64,000 nt of DNA from Nelumbo lutea (GCA_022828595.1 JAKGHH010000007.1:35030356-35094355), one strand, 5' to 3'. Shown: positions 33,225-45,921, counted from the first letter of the stretch. The notes: generated by a model from the sequence alone, not told the origin. Translations and numbers: made by a program.

Positions 33225-34137
33225 CCCTTAAATTCCCTTGATCCAAGCATGTTTCTGCCTCCACTAAATGTTCTAGGCACTCTATAAAACCTGACAATGC
33301 CAAACTTTACTAGAAAACATCCATATTTTCTCTTTAAACAGAAAAGGTTCCATTTTGAAAAATTTTATTGACCTAATCCTTTGAAACCACACTACACCCT
33401 CAAGTTCCATCCTCTATCCAAAAACAATCTTAATATCCTAACCATCCAAATAGTATCCTAGAATGCATTTTATTCTCCATCTCACATGGGGCATTTTCTC
33501 TCTTTTCTTTCGGTGTGAGTGCATTTTATGCTCCATCTCACACGGGATATTTTCTTCTTTCTTCTTTTTCTTTTGGTGTGAGTGCATTTTATGCTCCATC
33601 TCAAACGGGGTATTTTCTTATTTTTCTTTTTCTTCTTTCTTCTTTTTCAGTTATTGAACCTCATGCATTAACAGTTCAAATGTGAACTAGCTCAAAAGAT
33701 CATCAATTATTCAATCAAGTGCATTCTACACATGAAGGTAGCTAGGGTCGGTCATGCTGAAAGTCATATTCAGCTCCCTTAACCTCATGAATTGTGATAA
33801 GTTTGGATCATTCACAAGAATAAACTCAGACACCTTTCCTTGACATTACTAAAATACCTCGTAAGAGATCTAAAAATCACCAAAACACCATTTTCCCTAC
33901 ATATTTAAACATCCTATAGTCTTGAATAAAAAGGACTATTCATAATCTTCTAGCTCTCCACACCATTAAACCTAAATGGTGGTGAATGGAGTTCCTAATC
34001 TACCACCGGTCCACTTTGTCTCTCTACTTTCTTCTTATCCTTCTTATTCTTCTTTTACTTCTTTTTATTCCTCTATTATCACCATCAAAGTAATCAGACT
34101 CGACCTCCCCAATCACCATCGACCTTCCACATGTATT

Positions 34138-34140
<3 letters not shown>
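33225..34140. other. right flank of the solo LTR; no gene seen
   Basis: Unassigned AT-rich sequence apart from the 33463-33650 tandem repeat. Confidence 0.35.
33463..33650. repeat. three-unit tandem repeat, about 58-63 bp
   Basis: Units start GCATTTTAT(T/G)CTCCATCTCA at 33463, 33521 and 33584 and end GGTGTGAGT; CTT-rich tails vary in length. Confidence 0.9.

Positions 34141-34182
<42 letters not shown>
34141..34182. repeat. (CT)21 microsatellite
   Basis: Uninterrupted CT run; it creates spurious long frames on both strands. Confidence 0.95.
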
Positions 34183-34187
<5 letters not shown>

Positions 34188-34439
34188 TCTTCTTCTTCTT
34201 CTTCATCTTCTTCTTCCTTGTTGCAATAAAATGAATTCGTCTCCCTTGTCTCAATACCAGACATGGCTTCTACATTTTGTTCCTTCAAGTGTAGTGGTTA
34301 GGATTAGTTGTGTGGTTGATCCATGTGTTACGTGGCTAATGGAATCAACCATGTAGATGTGGGCTTTGTTTAGATGAATATCTTGGCCTTGGGTGCCTTC
34401 CTAGTGGATTTGCCAGTTTGTGGTGGTTGATTTATGGGC

Positions 34440-34740
34440 ATGAGGCCATAATGGAAGAAGGACGGGGGCTAGGGAAAGTGAGAGTCGCCACCTATTTTTT
34501 GCACAAAAAAGTTAGAAAAATGGAGGATGAAGAAATGAAAAATGAGGGAGAATTTTAGAACTTCTTAGTCAAAGAAAATAGGAATTTTTGGTCTAAAAAA
34601 TCCCTCTAAGTGACTCGAAGGGGTTAGGCACTTCTTAGTCTAATTACTCTAGGTCTAGGATTAAGGCATGAGTGTGGAAGGGGTTAGGCACTACACCAAC
34701 CCAAAGTTGAAACCTCATCTATTTCATTCCCTCGTGCCTT
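34440..34740. other. possible gypsy (Ogre/Tat-like) leader fragment
   Basis: GAGAGTCGCCACCTATTTT followed by two copies of GAAGGGGTTAGGCACT (34618 and 34678) recalls sequence near the LTRs of Tat-lineage gypsy elements. No coding region supports it. Confidence 0.3.
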
Positions 34741-35029
34741 AAAAAAAATAGTCATTTGCATCGTTCCATCAACTCTTTACCACATGAGCACATGGGTATT
34801 CATATATGACCAACCATTTTTGTATCAAATTTACAGTATAACACAAAATACTGACTATAAATAATGCATAAAAGGTCTAACAATGCATAATATTATAATA
34901 TTACAACAATGTCTAGTGTATAGTTAAACACGATATTCAATTTAGAAACACACATCAAAGATATACAAATGTCTAATAAAATCAACCATACTACAACATC
35001 ATTTCAGAATGATTCTCGAGAGACTAATA
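34741..35029. other. no feature seen
   Basis: AT-rich, no frame or repeat recognised. Confidence 0.35.
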
Positions 35030-35037
35030 TTACTCCC

Positions 35038-35512
35038 ACATTACATCTCCTGTATTATCCCTAATATTGGTTGTTGCTATGTCCACATGTTCATCCTCAT
35101 CGTCATCTGTACCATCCTCACTCGCCATATCCTCGCTTAACCATCTTTCAATGTCTCTATTATGAATAGATTCCCTCTTAATAAATTTATAGGTGATGAG
35201 ACATGTCAACACAATGTAACATTGCATTCCCAAACGGTTGTATATTCACCAAGATGGGAATTTTCCCTTTCATTATACCAAAATATCTTTGTATTATGAT
35301 ATTCCTCAATGATGAATGCCTATAATTGAGCAACTCCTTTAGTCGAAACCTACGATGTCCTTTGAAATCATTCAAGTTGTATTGCTCACTAGCATAATGG
35401 GTTACATGTCCAAGTCCACTTGGAAATCCAGAATCCATAACATAGCATTTTCCTACACAAAATGGAAGATGGTTTTTGCAAACACCCTAGAGTCATGTTT
35501 GGATCCTTCACA
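35038..35512 (-). pseudogene. PIF/Harbinger transposase, C-terminal fragment (broken)
   Basis: Read on the minus strand: GSKHDSRVF (about 35508-35480, the catalytic D of the DDE_Tnp_4/HARBI1-type nuclease), a stop, then MDSGFPSGLGHVTHYASEQY (from 35438), the LKELLNYRHSSLRNII block, FGIMKGKIPIL and, after a frameshift, YIVLTCLITYKFIKRE with an acidic tail EDGTDDDEDEH. The order is that of the last third of a plant PIF transposase. One stop and one frameshift; the N-terminal two thirds are absent upstream. PIF transposases act on Tourist-type MITEs with TTA/TAA duplications, several of which occur in this window. Confidence 0.85.
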
Positions 35513-36888
35513 TACCCACACATAAAAGGAGCACACAACTAATACATTTGTGGTGTATTGTGACTTGCGTCTTTTATATGGTATTTGGTTTTCTTATAAA
35601 ACCCATACACTTATATAGGTACTTTCAATTTTATTAATACAATCTTATTTGGGCATACATAATGTTAATGGATATGTATAATACATTGAAGCAAAAAGAC
35701 TTGTTAAAATAGCAAGAGATTATTCAACCATGATATTTTGAATATTTCCATAAGCCTCCGCTCTCTTAAAAGATTTGCAAAGTTCTTAAATACATGCCTC
35801 TTCATTCAAAATGCATCATAAGCTTTGTTTGGGTGTTCTAAGTCATTTAGTTATGTAATCATTCATGAATGAATGCATGTCTCCTCATCTTTAAAGTGCA
35901 ACATAATTGCTTGATGAAGTATGTGTTATAGTAATTCATTAATTCGTTCATAAATAATAGTTTAAAGAACTCATTGTCATAGTCATTCCATGATTCAAAC
36001 AAAACTATACTAACTACATTGTTGTTATCTGTTGAATTGAATTTGTGAAAAACACAAAAATGGCATTCCAAAATTCACCAAAATAAACTAAATTATGGTG
36101 AGTAATTAAAACAAAACACCATTCATAAAGTTTTAACATAACAAGTATGTTGGGTAAGAACAAAAAAAAAAAAAAAAAAAGAGATGACAAGATATGACAA
36201 TTCGTGCAATATAAGTTAAATTGGGCATATGTCAAAAGACGTAAAAAAAGAGACAAATGTCTATCCATGTCTAAAGGCCTTTCATCCACTCAATCTAAAA
36301 TTATGCATGCATCCAATGGGACCTTCTTTTGTTGTTGTTTCATTTTTCTATCCTTTCTTGCCCCATTTACATTTTAATTTCAAGAATCTTAATCTTTCTC
36401 TTTCTCATTTTAGAGCATGCTTCCATTGTAGGTAAAAGATCTATTGCTTGCCTGACTCTCTTACCTTTCATGAGGGATAATGGTAGGGAACCCTCCTTGT
36501 TAATCTATTTGTTTGTGAATAAACTTCTGTATCGGTGTCAACTCTAGAGTTTCAGGATTAGATGCATATGGTGTGAATATGTCATTAGAAGAGTTGTTAG
36601 CAACATGGTCCTATGTCATTGGGATGTGGTCAATATCCTCGCTTAAAGGGGTCTCAACATTACCCATTTATGTGAAACTGGTGGCATTAGTCCCCAAATA
36701 GATGAACTCCAACTCCTCGAGATCTGGACAACCTTTCTTCCTTATTTGTTTTCCACACTTATACTTCTGTATGAAGTGTACTTGAAGTTAGTATCTTAGT
36801 AAAGTAAACCCCCTGATAATCATCTCAATACTTGTATAACATTCTTACCAAAATAGGATAGTCTCACACACATTTACTAGCACTTAGG
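35513..36888. other. unassigned; poly(A) run at about 36163-36181
   Basis: No further transposase homology upstream of 35513. A minus-strand frame (36014-36289) and plus-strand frames (36229-36547) have no recognisable content. The A-run may be the tail of an unrecognised retroelement. Confidence 0.35.
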
Positions 36889-37523
36889 GTCCATTTGGTT
36901 TCCAGGAATAGGTGCTTGCAATCGGAATCATAATGACCCATTTTGATTCCTACCTTTTTGTTTTGGTAGGAATGGAATTCTGATTTCCATTCTTGGGGGA
37001 GTGGGATTTCTCCATATGGGGGAATGCCCACTCTGCCCCCCCCCCCCCAGGGAATGGGATTCCCATTCTAGAGTCTACTAAGAAGTACAACACTCCTAAC
37101 AAAAAGACCCTTAATCCTAATATTAATAAAATAATAAAATATTAATACAATATAACTAAAGTAATAAGAAAATAATAATAACACAACATTAATAATTAAA
37201 AACTAGTCATGTAATAATAAAATAAAAATATATCAGTAAAATAAAAATAAATTAATCATAAATACTAAGATATTAATTATTAAATACTAATAAAATAGTA
37301 ACAACAATGTACTAAAAAATTATAATATATATTCATAAAAGATTAATAAAGTAATATTTTCAGTTGATTTTAATTCCAACTCCCAATGTACCAAACAACA
37401 ACCATCAGAATCCGTTTCCGATTCTTGGTTGACCAAACAGGTGTTAGATATAGGTGATTCTGCTTCTGATTTTTGGGGATTTTGATTCTGATTATAGTCC
37501 TTTTGCGGACCAAACGAACCTGC
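36889..37523. mobile_element. long Tourist-like AT-rich MITE
   Basis: Left TTA|GGGTCCATTTGGTTTCC is inverted at the right as GGACCAAACGAACC..TTA. Subterminal GGAATGGAATTC and GATTCTGATT words are inverted. The core is almost pure AT (37100-37360). A C-run of about 14 lies at 37036-37049. Confidence 0.6.
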
Positions 37524-37781
37524 TTAACCATCAACTATATAAATGTCCTCTTTGGCCTCACTCCAAGTGACTATATCCTCTTGTGAAGGGTCTTCGTGAG
37601 TGTCCATGTATGGAAATAGGAGTGGGTGGAGTAAAACACATTCAAAGAAATCATATATTCAAAAATAAAAAAGGAAAAACAAAGAAAAGACCAAAACAAA
37701 ACACCAAATCTCTCTTTCTTGTTATCTTTTTATCTCTATTGTTCTTTCTTTTTATTTTTCACCCACTCTCTTTCTTCCTCC

Positions 37782-37834
<53 letters not shown>

Positions 37835-38558
37835 ATTTATAAAATATATTTCACTATTAAATCTTCTATTTCCAAATTGGAAAGCTTTGTATTGATGAAG
37901 GAATCAACCAAATTAGACATATATCAAAGACGGTAGAATGTGTTATTATATTAAGGGTGCATGATTTGGTTGTATTAAGATGGATGAATCAACCAAATTA
38001 TATGATTCCAACCATCAACCTGATCTCAATTATAGGCAGTGAGAAAAATGAGCAATCCTGAACTAGGTAACCAATTCAAACCATTATATCCCAACGCAGT
38101 ACCTTTTAGATACCTTAAGTTTGTACAGCTGGACTACTATTCTATCAGTCATTAATTTGAGAATGCCATGACCCCATGGATACCAAAACAAACTGCATTG
38201 GGCTGAGAATATTGAGGCTTGAGAGCCCATGAAAACCAACTTAATTTGGATCCCTTGTTAACAGTTTCTTACAGAGTTTCAGTTTTTGTCAAATGTTAGA
38301 ACTTTATCATTTCTTGTTCAATATATGATAAATTAAAGGAGTATCAGGACTGCCGGAGCTAACAATGCCTGTAATTTGATCCCAACTTCTTAAATATTCT
38401 GGGCAATTTTTTAATAAGTGAATAATTTATTAAGTCATATTAGATATAAAAGAGTACAAACATTAAATATTCTGGCCTGTTGGTTTTCTTTGTTTTAATA
38501 TAATATATTATATATATTTATATATACAAATAAATTATTAAGAAAAAATATAATTTAA
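37524..38558. other. unassigned; contains a (CT)n microsatellite
   Basis: The CT run is at 37785-37831. The plus-strand frame 37583-37936 runs through it and is not credible as a gene. Confidence 0.35.
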
Positions 38559-38824
38559 AATTCATTAAACTCTATATAAAATTAATTACATGTCATAGGG
38601 CTTCTTTTAGTTCAATTTTTCTGAATAAAACCCATGCACATATATTATAGGTCCTAAATATTTGTTCAAATCAAATCGAATCAGATTATATTTGATCAAA
38701 TAGAGATGAATTCAAATTTCATCCAATTATAAATGGATTGAATTCAGATCGCCCTTAATAGGATCAAAATCGAATATTGAATTTGAATTCAAACCCGTTT
38801 GTTTTTTTGGTAAAGGACCATTGA
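38559..38824. repeat. direct repeat R1, partner of 45922-46191
   Basis: About 266 bp, roughly 95% alike by eye to 45922-46191, from AAATTCATTAAA to GGACCATTGAG. The copies lie outside the two ends of copia element B. Confidence 0.9.
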
Positions 38825-39659
38825 GTATGCCCTTAGCTCCAATCAGAATGATGTGCATTATGACATTTAACGTAAATGAATAAAGTACATATTTGATTCA
38901 TGTTATTATGGTGCGCTTCTGTGTAATACCCTTAAACTGAACACATATGAGATTCATGTTAGTTTAGAATCTTCACAACCGTTGGATAGATCTATGGAGA
39001 TTTATCCTACAAAGGCTAACACTGATGTGCCCCCAAGTTGGTTGGGGGGGGCTCATCTCAACTGCTAGGGTGAGACCTGAGGTACATGCAGTATGGGTTT
39101 TCTTGAAACCATGAATCGGACCAGAATTCCAGTATTTCCCTTGACCTTGGATATAGATGGGCAAAACCGGATTACTACAGCTGACCCCTAGACTCGATTA
39201 TGATACTGCACTAGGTGTCAGATTAGACTATCTTTGATATGCTAATCAGTGAGATCCTTAGAGAGGGTCAAAACCTGGGTATGTTGGGACAGTCCGAGAA
39301 TTCATCTGAGTGGGTGATCATAGTGACAGGATCAGCCCCTTTATTGGACAAAGTGAATGATCGGGGATGCAATCTCTTTGATGGAATCCAAAACTATCAG
39401 TAGTTGATTTCAATCGTTGAAATTTGTTTTATAAAATATATTCATATAGAGATATACATACATATATATATATATTATGGTTTCAAAGTATTTGCAAAAG
39501 GTTTTAATTCCCAGGATCCATGTGAGTAGAGAGTATACAACAGTACCTTGCAGCCGAGGGAGAGGTCCTCTCTTGTCGGGCAGTGTTTGATTATTATGGG
39601 CTGAGAGGTTAAGTGTAAGACCATTGAGGGTAATACCTGATGGGTTATTCTTGCATCTG
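38825..39659. other. sequence between R1 and the probable LTR start
   Basis: May be part of the copia B LTR or older flank; the LTR start could not be fixed because the 3' LTR is truncated. The minus-strand frame 39410-39877 looks fortuitous. Confidence 0.3.
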
Positions 39660-39999
39660 CCCATAGTACTTGGTTTTTTATAAAGTGGCTCGACCCAATG
39701 ACTTAGTGTAAATGTTACAAGGCCTGGCTTAATGAGATTAATTAATGGGCCTAAAGCCCATGGTGATGGACTTAGGGGTTTACTGTCTCCTACATTGAAT
39801 TCAGCCAGGCCTTGTAACAGAGGCTGGGTTGAACCCGTGTGGCTGATGTGTAGATCAATGTTTGGGTCCCATGCCATACAAGGATAACCGACTAGGCAAC
39901 AGTTTGGAGGTTAAGTGAGCACATAGACTTAATGGACCTAAAGCACAATTCGAACTGGCTTAATGAGATTAATTAAAAGGGGGCGGTTCTAGGATTTAA

Positions 40000-40784
40000 A
40001 TCAGCAGATAGGATAAGGGATTATCCCTATCCACTCAGAGAGTCAAGATCCAAATAAAAATTTGGATTAGGTAACTCCTAATTTGATTAGGAAGGTTGAT
40101 CTTAATCTGCAGATAAGATAAGGGATTATCCTTATATCTTAAAAAAAGTTCAGATTCAAATACAAGATTTGGATTATGAAACTCTTAATGGGACTAGGAA
40201 ATGCTCTCTTTAAAGGCTATAAATAGAGGAGTAGGGCGAACCTCCATGACACGATTCTCAGTTCAGAAATTACAAAGAGAGAAGATTCTGCAGTTCGACT
40301 GCTCCTATCTTCTACTCTTTCCTACTCTTGCCGCCATACCAGTTCGATCTCCATCTGTGGGAGCGATCAATATGTGTTTTTTATATTACTTTTTGGAAAA
40401 AAAGGTAATCAGAAGTCGTGCTCACTATCCCTCCATCAGATTCTTGCTGAAGAATCAGGTTCTTGCTGAAGAGTTATCCTGTTGATTCTTCTTCATCCTG
40501 CACCATGCCATCTTCGGTGGAAGCAGTCTTTGGATCTTTCCTTGGGTGTGAACACCTTCATTGGAGATTATTGTTACTTCGTATCAGGTATAACCCTCCA
40601 CTCCCTTTTGGTTTCAGATCTGGTCTGGTTTAGGTTAAAGATTGATCCTTGAAAATGCAGTTTTCTAAAATAGGGAATGTGATTCCCACATGAGAGAGAG
40701 AGATAGAGAGAGAAAATTTTGAAATTTTGCCCTACCTTCCTGCAGCATTCAGCCATCCATATGATGGATCTCTCATCCCTTCAG
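40000..40784 (+). repeat. 5' LTR of copia B (right part)
   Basis: TATAAATA at 40219-40226. Two copies of GATAAGGGATTATC (40012 and 40117) lie upstream. The segment 40246-40755 is repeated at 45430-45921. Confidence 0.7.
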
Positions 40785-40797
40785 TGGTATTAGAGCC

Positions 40798-42557
40798 TAG
40801 GTCTAAATCTTGAACCAAAATTAACCATATCTGGAACTACGCAAACGGGCAGAAGGCATTCTACCCAATTTGCGCATATTAGCATTTTCTAGGAAATTTG
40901 TTCCTAGATTTTGGGCAATTGATCTAAAATTAAATATTTATAAATCTGAATCATAATTAGAATTGTTCTACATATTTTTCTTGATTTTTGGGCTATTCGT
41001 ACGGTGGAGATCGAAATCTTTAATGGCACAAGAAATCTGCGCATCTGCTGTTCTTTTTCATTCTTGGTCTATAATTAATTATTTTAATTTTTAGATGGAA
41101 TCTATAGGAATTCAATTTTGATGTAATATTAATAGAAATTAGGTTTTTTGTTTTATTCCATTCAAAGTTGAAGCAGAAAGTGCAAGGAGGAGAATTTCGC
41201 AGATTAGGGTTCGGTCATCTGTGATTTACAATTTTGGAAACTGCATGTTGCGATCTAACATTTGTTTTGTAGGGTAGCAGTCCTACAAGCAACCCTCCTA
41301 TTGATTCTTGAATGTCTTGTTTCAGTAATTTAATTTCAGATCATGTTCTTGAATTAAATCTTGAATTAAAAATCAAACTCTAGACCCATTCGAAACAGAT
41401 TTGACCAAACTGGTTGGACCAAATCTGTGGTTCGATGGGGGCTGTTCTCATCCCTAATTTTTCATATATGGGTCCAAGAGTTGATGGTTAATTGCAAGAT
41501 GCAATTCAGCCCATACCTGTAAAACCTAGTTTTAATGTGCTAAAACTACTCTGGCCTAATTCAACATAAAAGCTATATGGGCCGAACTGCTCTTTGCAAT
41601 TCAGCTCATATACCTAGATAATACTAATCGGTAACATTATGAATTTATATGGGCTTTAATTATGGGCCTTACAGCTATTTAATTGATTGCATCAATTATG
41701 TTGTTTCTGCATGTGATGTATGTATGTGTGATGTACAATGTTCATGGGCCATATGTGTTTGGCTCATGTTGAAACGATAGTGGCTCTTGTGCATACCATG
41801 GTTGAATGCCCATCATTGTCATTGTGTCCTTAAGATCATTGGATGATCTCCCTTCATGGTGGGACCCACACCAACTTCCTTCCAAGAAGGAATCATGTGG
41901 AACCTTAGCCGTTTAGGTCTCATCTAAATCTAACTTTATGAAAGTCAATGGGAACCACTCTGGTTTGACCTAAATTAAACTAGGGCATAATATTTCGTTG
42001 CCTCCTCTGAAATATGAGTGCATGTGATAGGGAGATTTATATGATGAACTCTCTAAAGGCCTTCCATCATTAACATGAAGATGGGTCCTTCAGTAATGAG
42101 GAAACGCACCATAAAATTGGGTTATGCATTTGTTGTTGGATCTGTGGATTATTTCATGAGATGATCGGGGCGTCATAGACCGATGTGGGAGAGGCCTATC
42201 CTAAAATGAAAGAATCTCTCATGGTACCTTAGCATTCATGAACATGATGGGTGAGCATTCACCCATACAAAAAGGTTTAACCTAAAATGGCAATGAACAT
42301 TGTCTAACAGAGGCCAAAGGGAAAGCTCATAAGATGAGTGGATATGATCCTTCACAGAAAGGTGGTGGGGTTATGCAACTGAAACAGTTGGCTCCATGCA
42401 CCCTATGTAATTTCCCTCATTTCCCAAGACATAGCTTGTAGTCTATGTAGATAGCATGAATAAATGGAAATGGAACATAGATTAAAAGCCATATCTATGT
42501 ATATAGCATGAATCAAATAAGGGTGTGGACTAATATTTGCTTTGTCCTTTATCAAAA
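40798..42557 (+). other. unusually long leader between primer site and gag
   Basis: 1.76 kb without an open frame. Whether it is a genuine leader or contains an old insertion cannot be decided from one copy. Confidence 0.4.
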
Positions 42558-43375
42558 ATGGCAAACAGACAATTCTCAAAATTGTTGGACGACAACAAAC
42601 TTAAGGGCCCAAATTACACTAACTAGTTCTATAACCTTATGCTGGTCCTGACATCCAAGAAATTGGACAAGATAGCTAAAATCCCTACTCCAGAATGTCC
42701 AAGTGATAGGGCTTCTAAGGCCTGTAAGAGGGACTATCAAGAATGGGAAGAGAAAAATTCCCTTGCCCACTGCTACATCATAGCCTTCTTAGATAATCTG
42801 GTACAACCACAGTTCGATCAGATCGAATTGTCCAAGGATATCTTGGATAGCCTAAGGACGACGTATGAGGAGCAGAATCATTCTACTCGTCAGAAGGTCT
42901 TGAAACAGGTCATGACCGCGCAGATGTCCAAGAACCAGCAAGTTCATGACCATTGTCTTAAGATGATGTGATACATCAATGAACTTGAGGCCCTTGGATC
43001 CGGGCTTGATCATGTCACCAAGGTTGATGCCATCCTAAATTTTTTGCATCATTCCTTCAATCAGTTCATCATGAACTACAAAATGAATAAGTTAAATGTT
43101 AACATCCAAGAACTCAGCAATATGTTACAAAGGGCCGAAGAACTGATAAAGAAAGATGAACCCATTGTCATGCTTGTTGAAGCTGGAAAATTGGGCAAGA
43201 AGAAGAGGAGGCAAAGAAAAAGCCTCAGAAAAAAGCTACTAAGTCCAAAAGGTAGAAAAAGGACAAAGCATCAGATGCTTGTCACTTCTGCAAGCAGGGC
43301 GACCACTAGAAGAGGAACTGTCCTCAGTACCTGGAGACCAAGAAACAAGGTAATTTTGAATCCTTTGTCATAGAA
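42558..43375 (+). pseudogene. copia B gag (broken)
   Basis: ATG at 42558 (MANRQFSKLLD), in-frame stop soon after. Frame 42639-42971 holds CKRDYQEWEEKNSLAHCYI and STRQKVLKQVMTAQM; frame 43044-43373 holds FIMNYKMNKLNVNIQELSNM and AEELIKKDEP, followed by a basic region. The CCHC knuckle is frameshifted (CHFCKQGDH..RNC at about 43277-43322). Confidence 0.88.
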
Positions 43376-44690
43376 ACCAATTTGTTGGTAACTTTTGCTT
43401 CCTGGTGTATTGACTCTTGGGCTTCAACTCATACGTGTAACTCACTGCAGGGGTTCAGGACAAGTAGAAGACTGAGTGATGGAGAGGTGATTCTTTAATT
43501 GGGAACTTCTACAAGTGTTGTAGATACAGCCATAGAGACTGTAGATTTGTATTTCAAAGAATGATTAATTACATTAAAAGATTGTCTTTATGTATCGAAT
43601 TTGAAAAGAAATTTGATTTCTGTTTCAAAACTATGTGTAGATGAATATTCTGTTCTCTTTAGTAATACGATTACTATTAATAGAAATAACAAATTCCTCA
43701 CATACGGAGAACTTAAGAATGGTCTTTATGTTCTCCATCCTTCTCTGGAAATAAACATAATTGAAACTACGTCGGATGATATCCCCAAGAAAAGAACCCG
43801 TGATACATTTAATTGCACGTGCTTGTGGCATTACCAACTTGGCCACATTAACACAGATCGTATCACAAGGTTGGTAAAAGATGGTCCTTTGGATTTTCTA
43901 ACTGTAAAAGATCTTCCAACCTATGAACCTTGCCTTCAAGGTAAGACAACAAAATGGTCATTTAACGGTAAGCTTGAAAGATGTATAGGCATGCTTGACC
44001 TTAGACATTCTGATGTATGTGGTCCCATGAGTGTTAGGACATGTAACCAACATGTTTATTTCATAACATTTACCGATGATTACTCATGGTATGGTTACGT
44101 GTACCTAATCAGACAAGAGGTCGAGAAGCAGTTAGGGAGAGAAATTAAGACCCTTTGATCGGATCGAGGTGGCGAGTATCTCTCTAATGAATTCAGGGAC
44201 TACTTAAAGGACAATGGGATAATACCACAACTAGCTCCTCCTACTACACCACAGCTAAACGGTGTGTTAGAGGGGAGGAACCAAACTTTATTGGATATGG
44301 TCCGATCACTTCTCGTATACTCAGAGTTACCCAGATCATTTTGGGGTTACGCATTAGAGACTGTGATATACATGTTAAACCTAGTTCCAACCAAATCAGT
44401 TCCAAAGACTCCCTATGAGCTTTGGATCGGTAAGAAACCAAGTGTGAGACACTTGAAGATTTGGGGTTGTCCAACACATGTTAAAAGAACGAATGCGGAC
44501 AAATTGGAATCAGAGACCAACCATTACCTATTCATAAGCTACCCCAAGGGCTCTGTGGGTTACTTATTCTATGACTCAGGAGAATAGAAAGTGTTTTGTA
44601 GTCGAAATGTCCATTTCTTAGAAGATGATTATATCCTGAACAATCATCGTCAAGAAGTTGTTTTGATGAGGAAAGCTCGGGGGTAGTGGG
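43376..44690 (+). pseudogene. copia B protease and integrase (broken)
   Basis: The protease motif is altered (IDSWAS where DSGA(S/T) is expected, about 43409). Then LKRNLISVSKL, GAG-pre LWHYQLGHINTDRI (about 43823), LRHSDVCGPM (first D), FTDDYSWYGYVYLI, a stop at 44156, [12 protein letters not shown] (second D), and [17 protein letters not shown] (glutamate region; the usual ERRN is GRN here). Ends GYLFYD and VFCSRNVHFLED. Confidence 0.88.
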
Positions 44691-44799
44691 AGATGTCCCA
44701 CAAGCTCCAATAAATGACCAACCTAGAAGATCTACCCGGGTTTCCAGGCCTCTAGTTCGTTTCGGCCATGACTAGGACACTTACTTGGTGGAAGCCACG

Positions 44800-45426
44800 A
44801 CCAGTGAGGAGGATCCCATGACTTATATAGAAGCTATGTTGGACATAGACTCCTTGAAGTGGGTAGATGCCATAAGAGCTGAGATGGACTCAATGGAGAC
44901 CAATGAAGTCTAGACTCTGGTAGATCTGCCCCCTGGGGTAAAAGCAATTGGTTGCAAATGAATCTATAAGAGAAAGAAGGGCTCTGATGGTAAGGTTGAG
45001 ACCTACAAGGCTCGTTTTGTGGTAAAAGAGTACACTCAGAAAGAAGGAATCGATTATGAGGAAACATTTTCACTAGTGGCCATGCTGTAGCAGCGTACCA
45101 TAATTACGAGAATTGGCAAATGGATATCAAAATTGCATTCCTGAATGGAGATCTTAGTGAAGATATCTATATGCAACAACTGCAAGGTTTCATAGTTGCA
45201 GGTCAAGAACACATGGTATGTAAACTAAATCAATCCATATATGGACTTAAGCAAACTTCTAGGAGTTGGAACATCCGGTTTGACTCTACTGTCAAACAGT
45301 TTAACTTTGAGCAAAATCCGGATGAACCCTGTGTCTACAGGAAAACCAGTGGTGATAAGGTTACATTCCTAGTTCTGTATGTAGATGACATTCTACTCAT
45401 TAGGAATGATGTAGGAATGTTAACTC
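44800..45426 (+). pseudogene. copia B reverse transcriptase, truncated after YVDD
   Basis: [41 protein letters not shown] (stop), then frame 45120-45425: MDIKIAFLNGDLSEDIYMQQ, SIYGLKQTSRSW, LVLYVDDILLI (YVDD at 45378-45389). Homology ends a few codons later at the junction with LTR sequence; the rest of RT and all RNase H are missing. Confidence 0.9.
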
Positions 45427-45921
45427 TAGGACACAATTCTCAGTTCAGAGATTACAAGGAGAGAAGAATTTGTTGTTCAAATGCTCCTGTCTTCTGCTCT
45501 TGCCGCCATACCAGTTCAATCTCCACCTATGGGAGCGATCAAGAAGTGTTCTTGATATTACCTTTTGGCAGAAAATGTAATCAGAAGTCGTGCTCACTAG
45601 CCCTCCATTAGATTCTTGATGAAGAATCAGGTTCTTGTTGAAAATCCATCATGTTGATTCTGCTTCATCCTATATTGTGTCATCTTCGGTGGAAGCAATC
45701 TTTGGATCTTTCCTTGGGTGTGAATACCTTCATTGAAGGTTATTGTTACTTCGTATCAGGTATAACCCTTCACTCCCTTTTGGTTTCAGATCTGGTCTAG
45801 TTTAGGTTCAAGATTGATCCTTGAAAATGTAGTTTTCTAAAATAGGGAATGTGATTCCCACATGGGAGAGAGAAATTTTTGAAATTTCATCCAACCTTCC
45901 TGTAGGGTTTGGCCATCCATA
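45427..45921 (+). repeat. internal piece of the copia B 3' LTR
   Basis: Matches 40246-40755 but lacks both LTR ends: it starts at GGACACAATTCTCAG and stops at CCATCCATATGA, before the CCCTTCA terminus, where R2 begins. Confidence 0.88.

Larger units (their letters stand above)
39660..45921 (+). mobile_element. Ty1/copia retrotransposon B (Tork/TAR-like), deleted
   Basis: A 5' LTR ends at 40783-40784 (CCCTTCA) followed by primer site TGGTATTAGAGCC. Long leader, gag from 42558, protease, integrase, and RT up to the YVDD box. RT then joins directly at about 45426 to the middle of an LTR (45427-45921), which matches 40246-40755. The LTR's left start (about 39.6 kb) is a guess. Stops and shifts throughout. 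Confidence 0.85.

Noticed and set aside
33976..34356. 126-codon frame and its minus-strand counterparts
   Set aside because: Built around the (CT)21 microsatellite; no conserved content.
37583..37936. 117-codon plus-strand frame
   Set aside because: Lysine-rich start and a CT-microsatellite serine/leucine run; no splice or family evidence.
39410..39877. 155-codon minus-strand frame
   Set aside because: Lies in LTR-like sequence of copia B; composition and lack of motifs point to chance.
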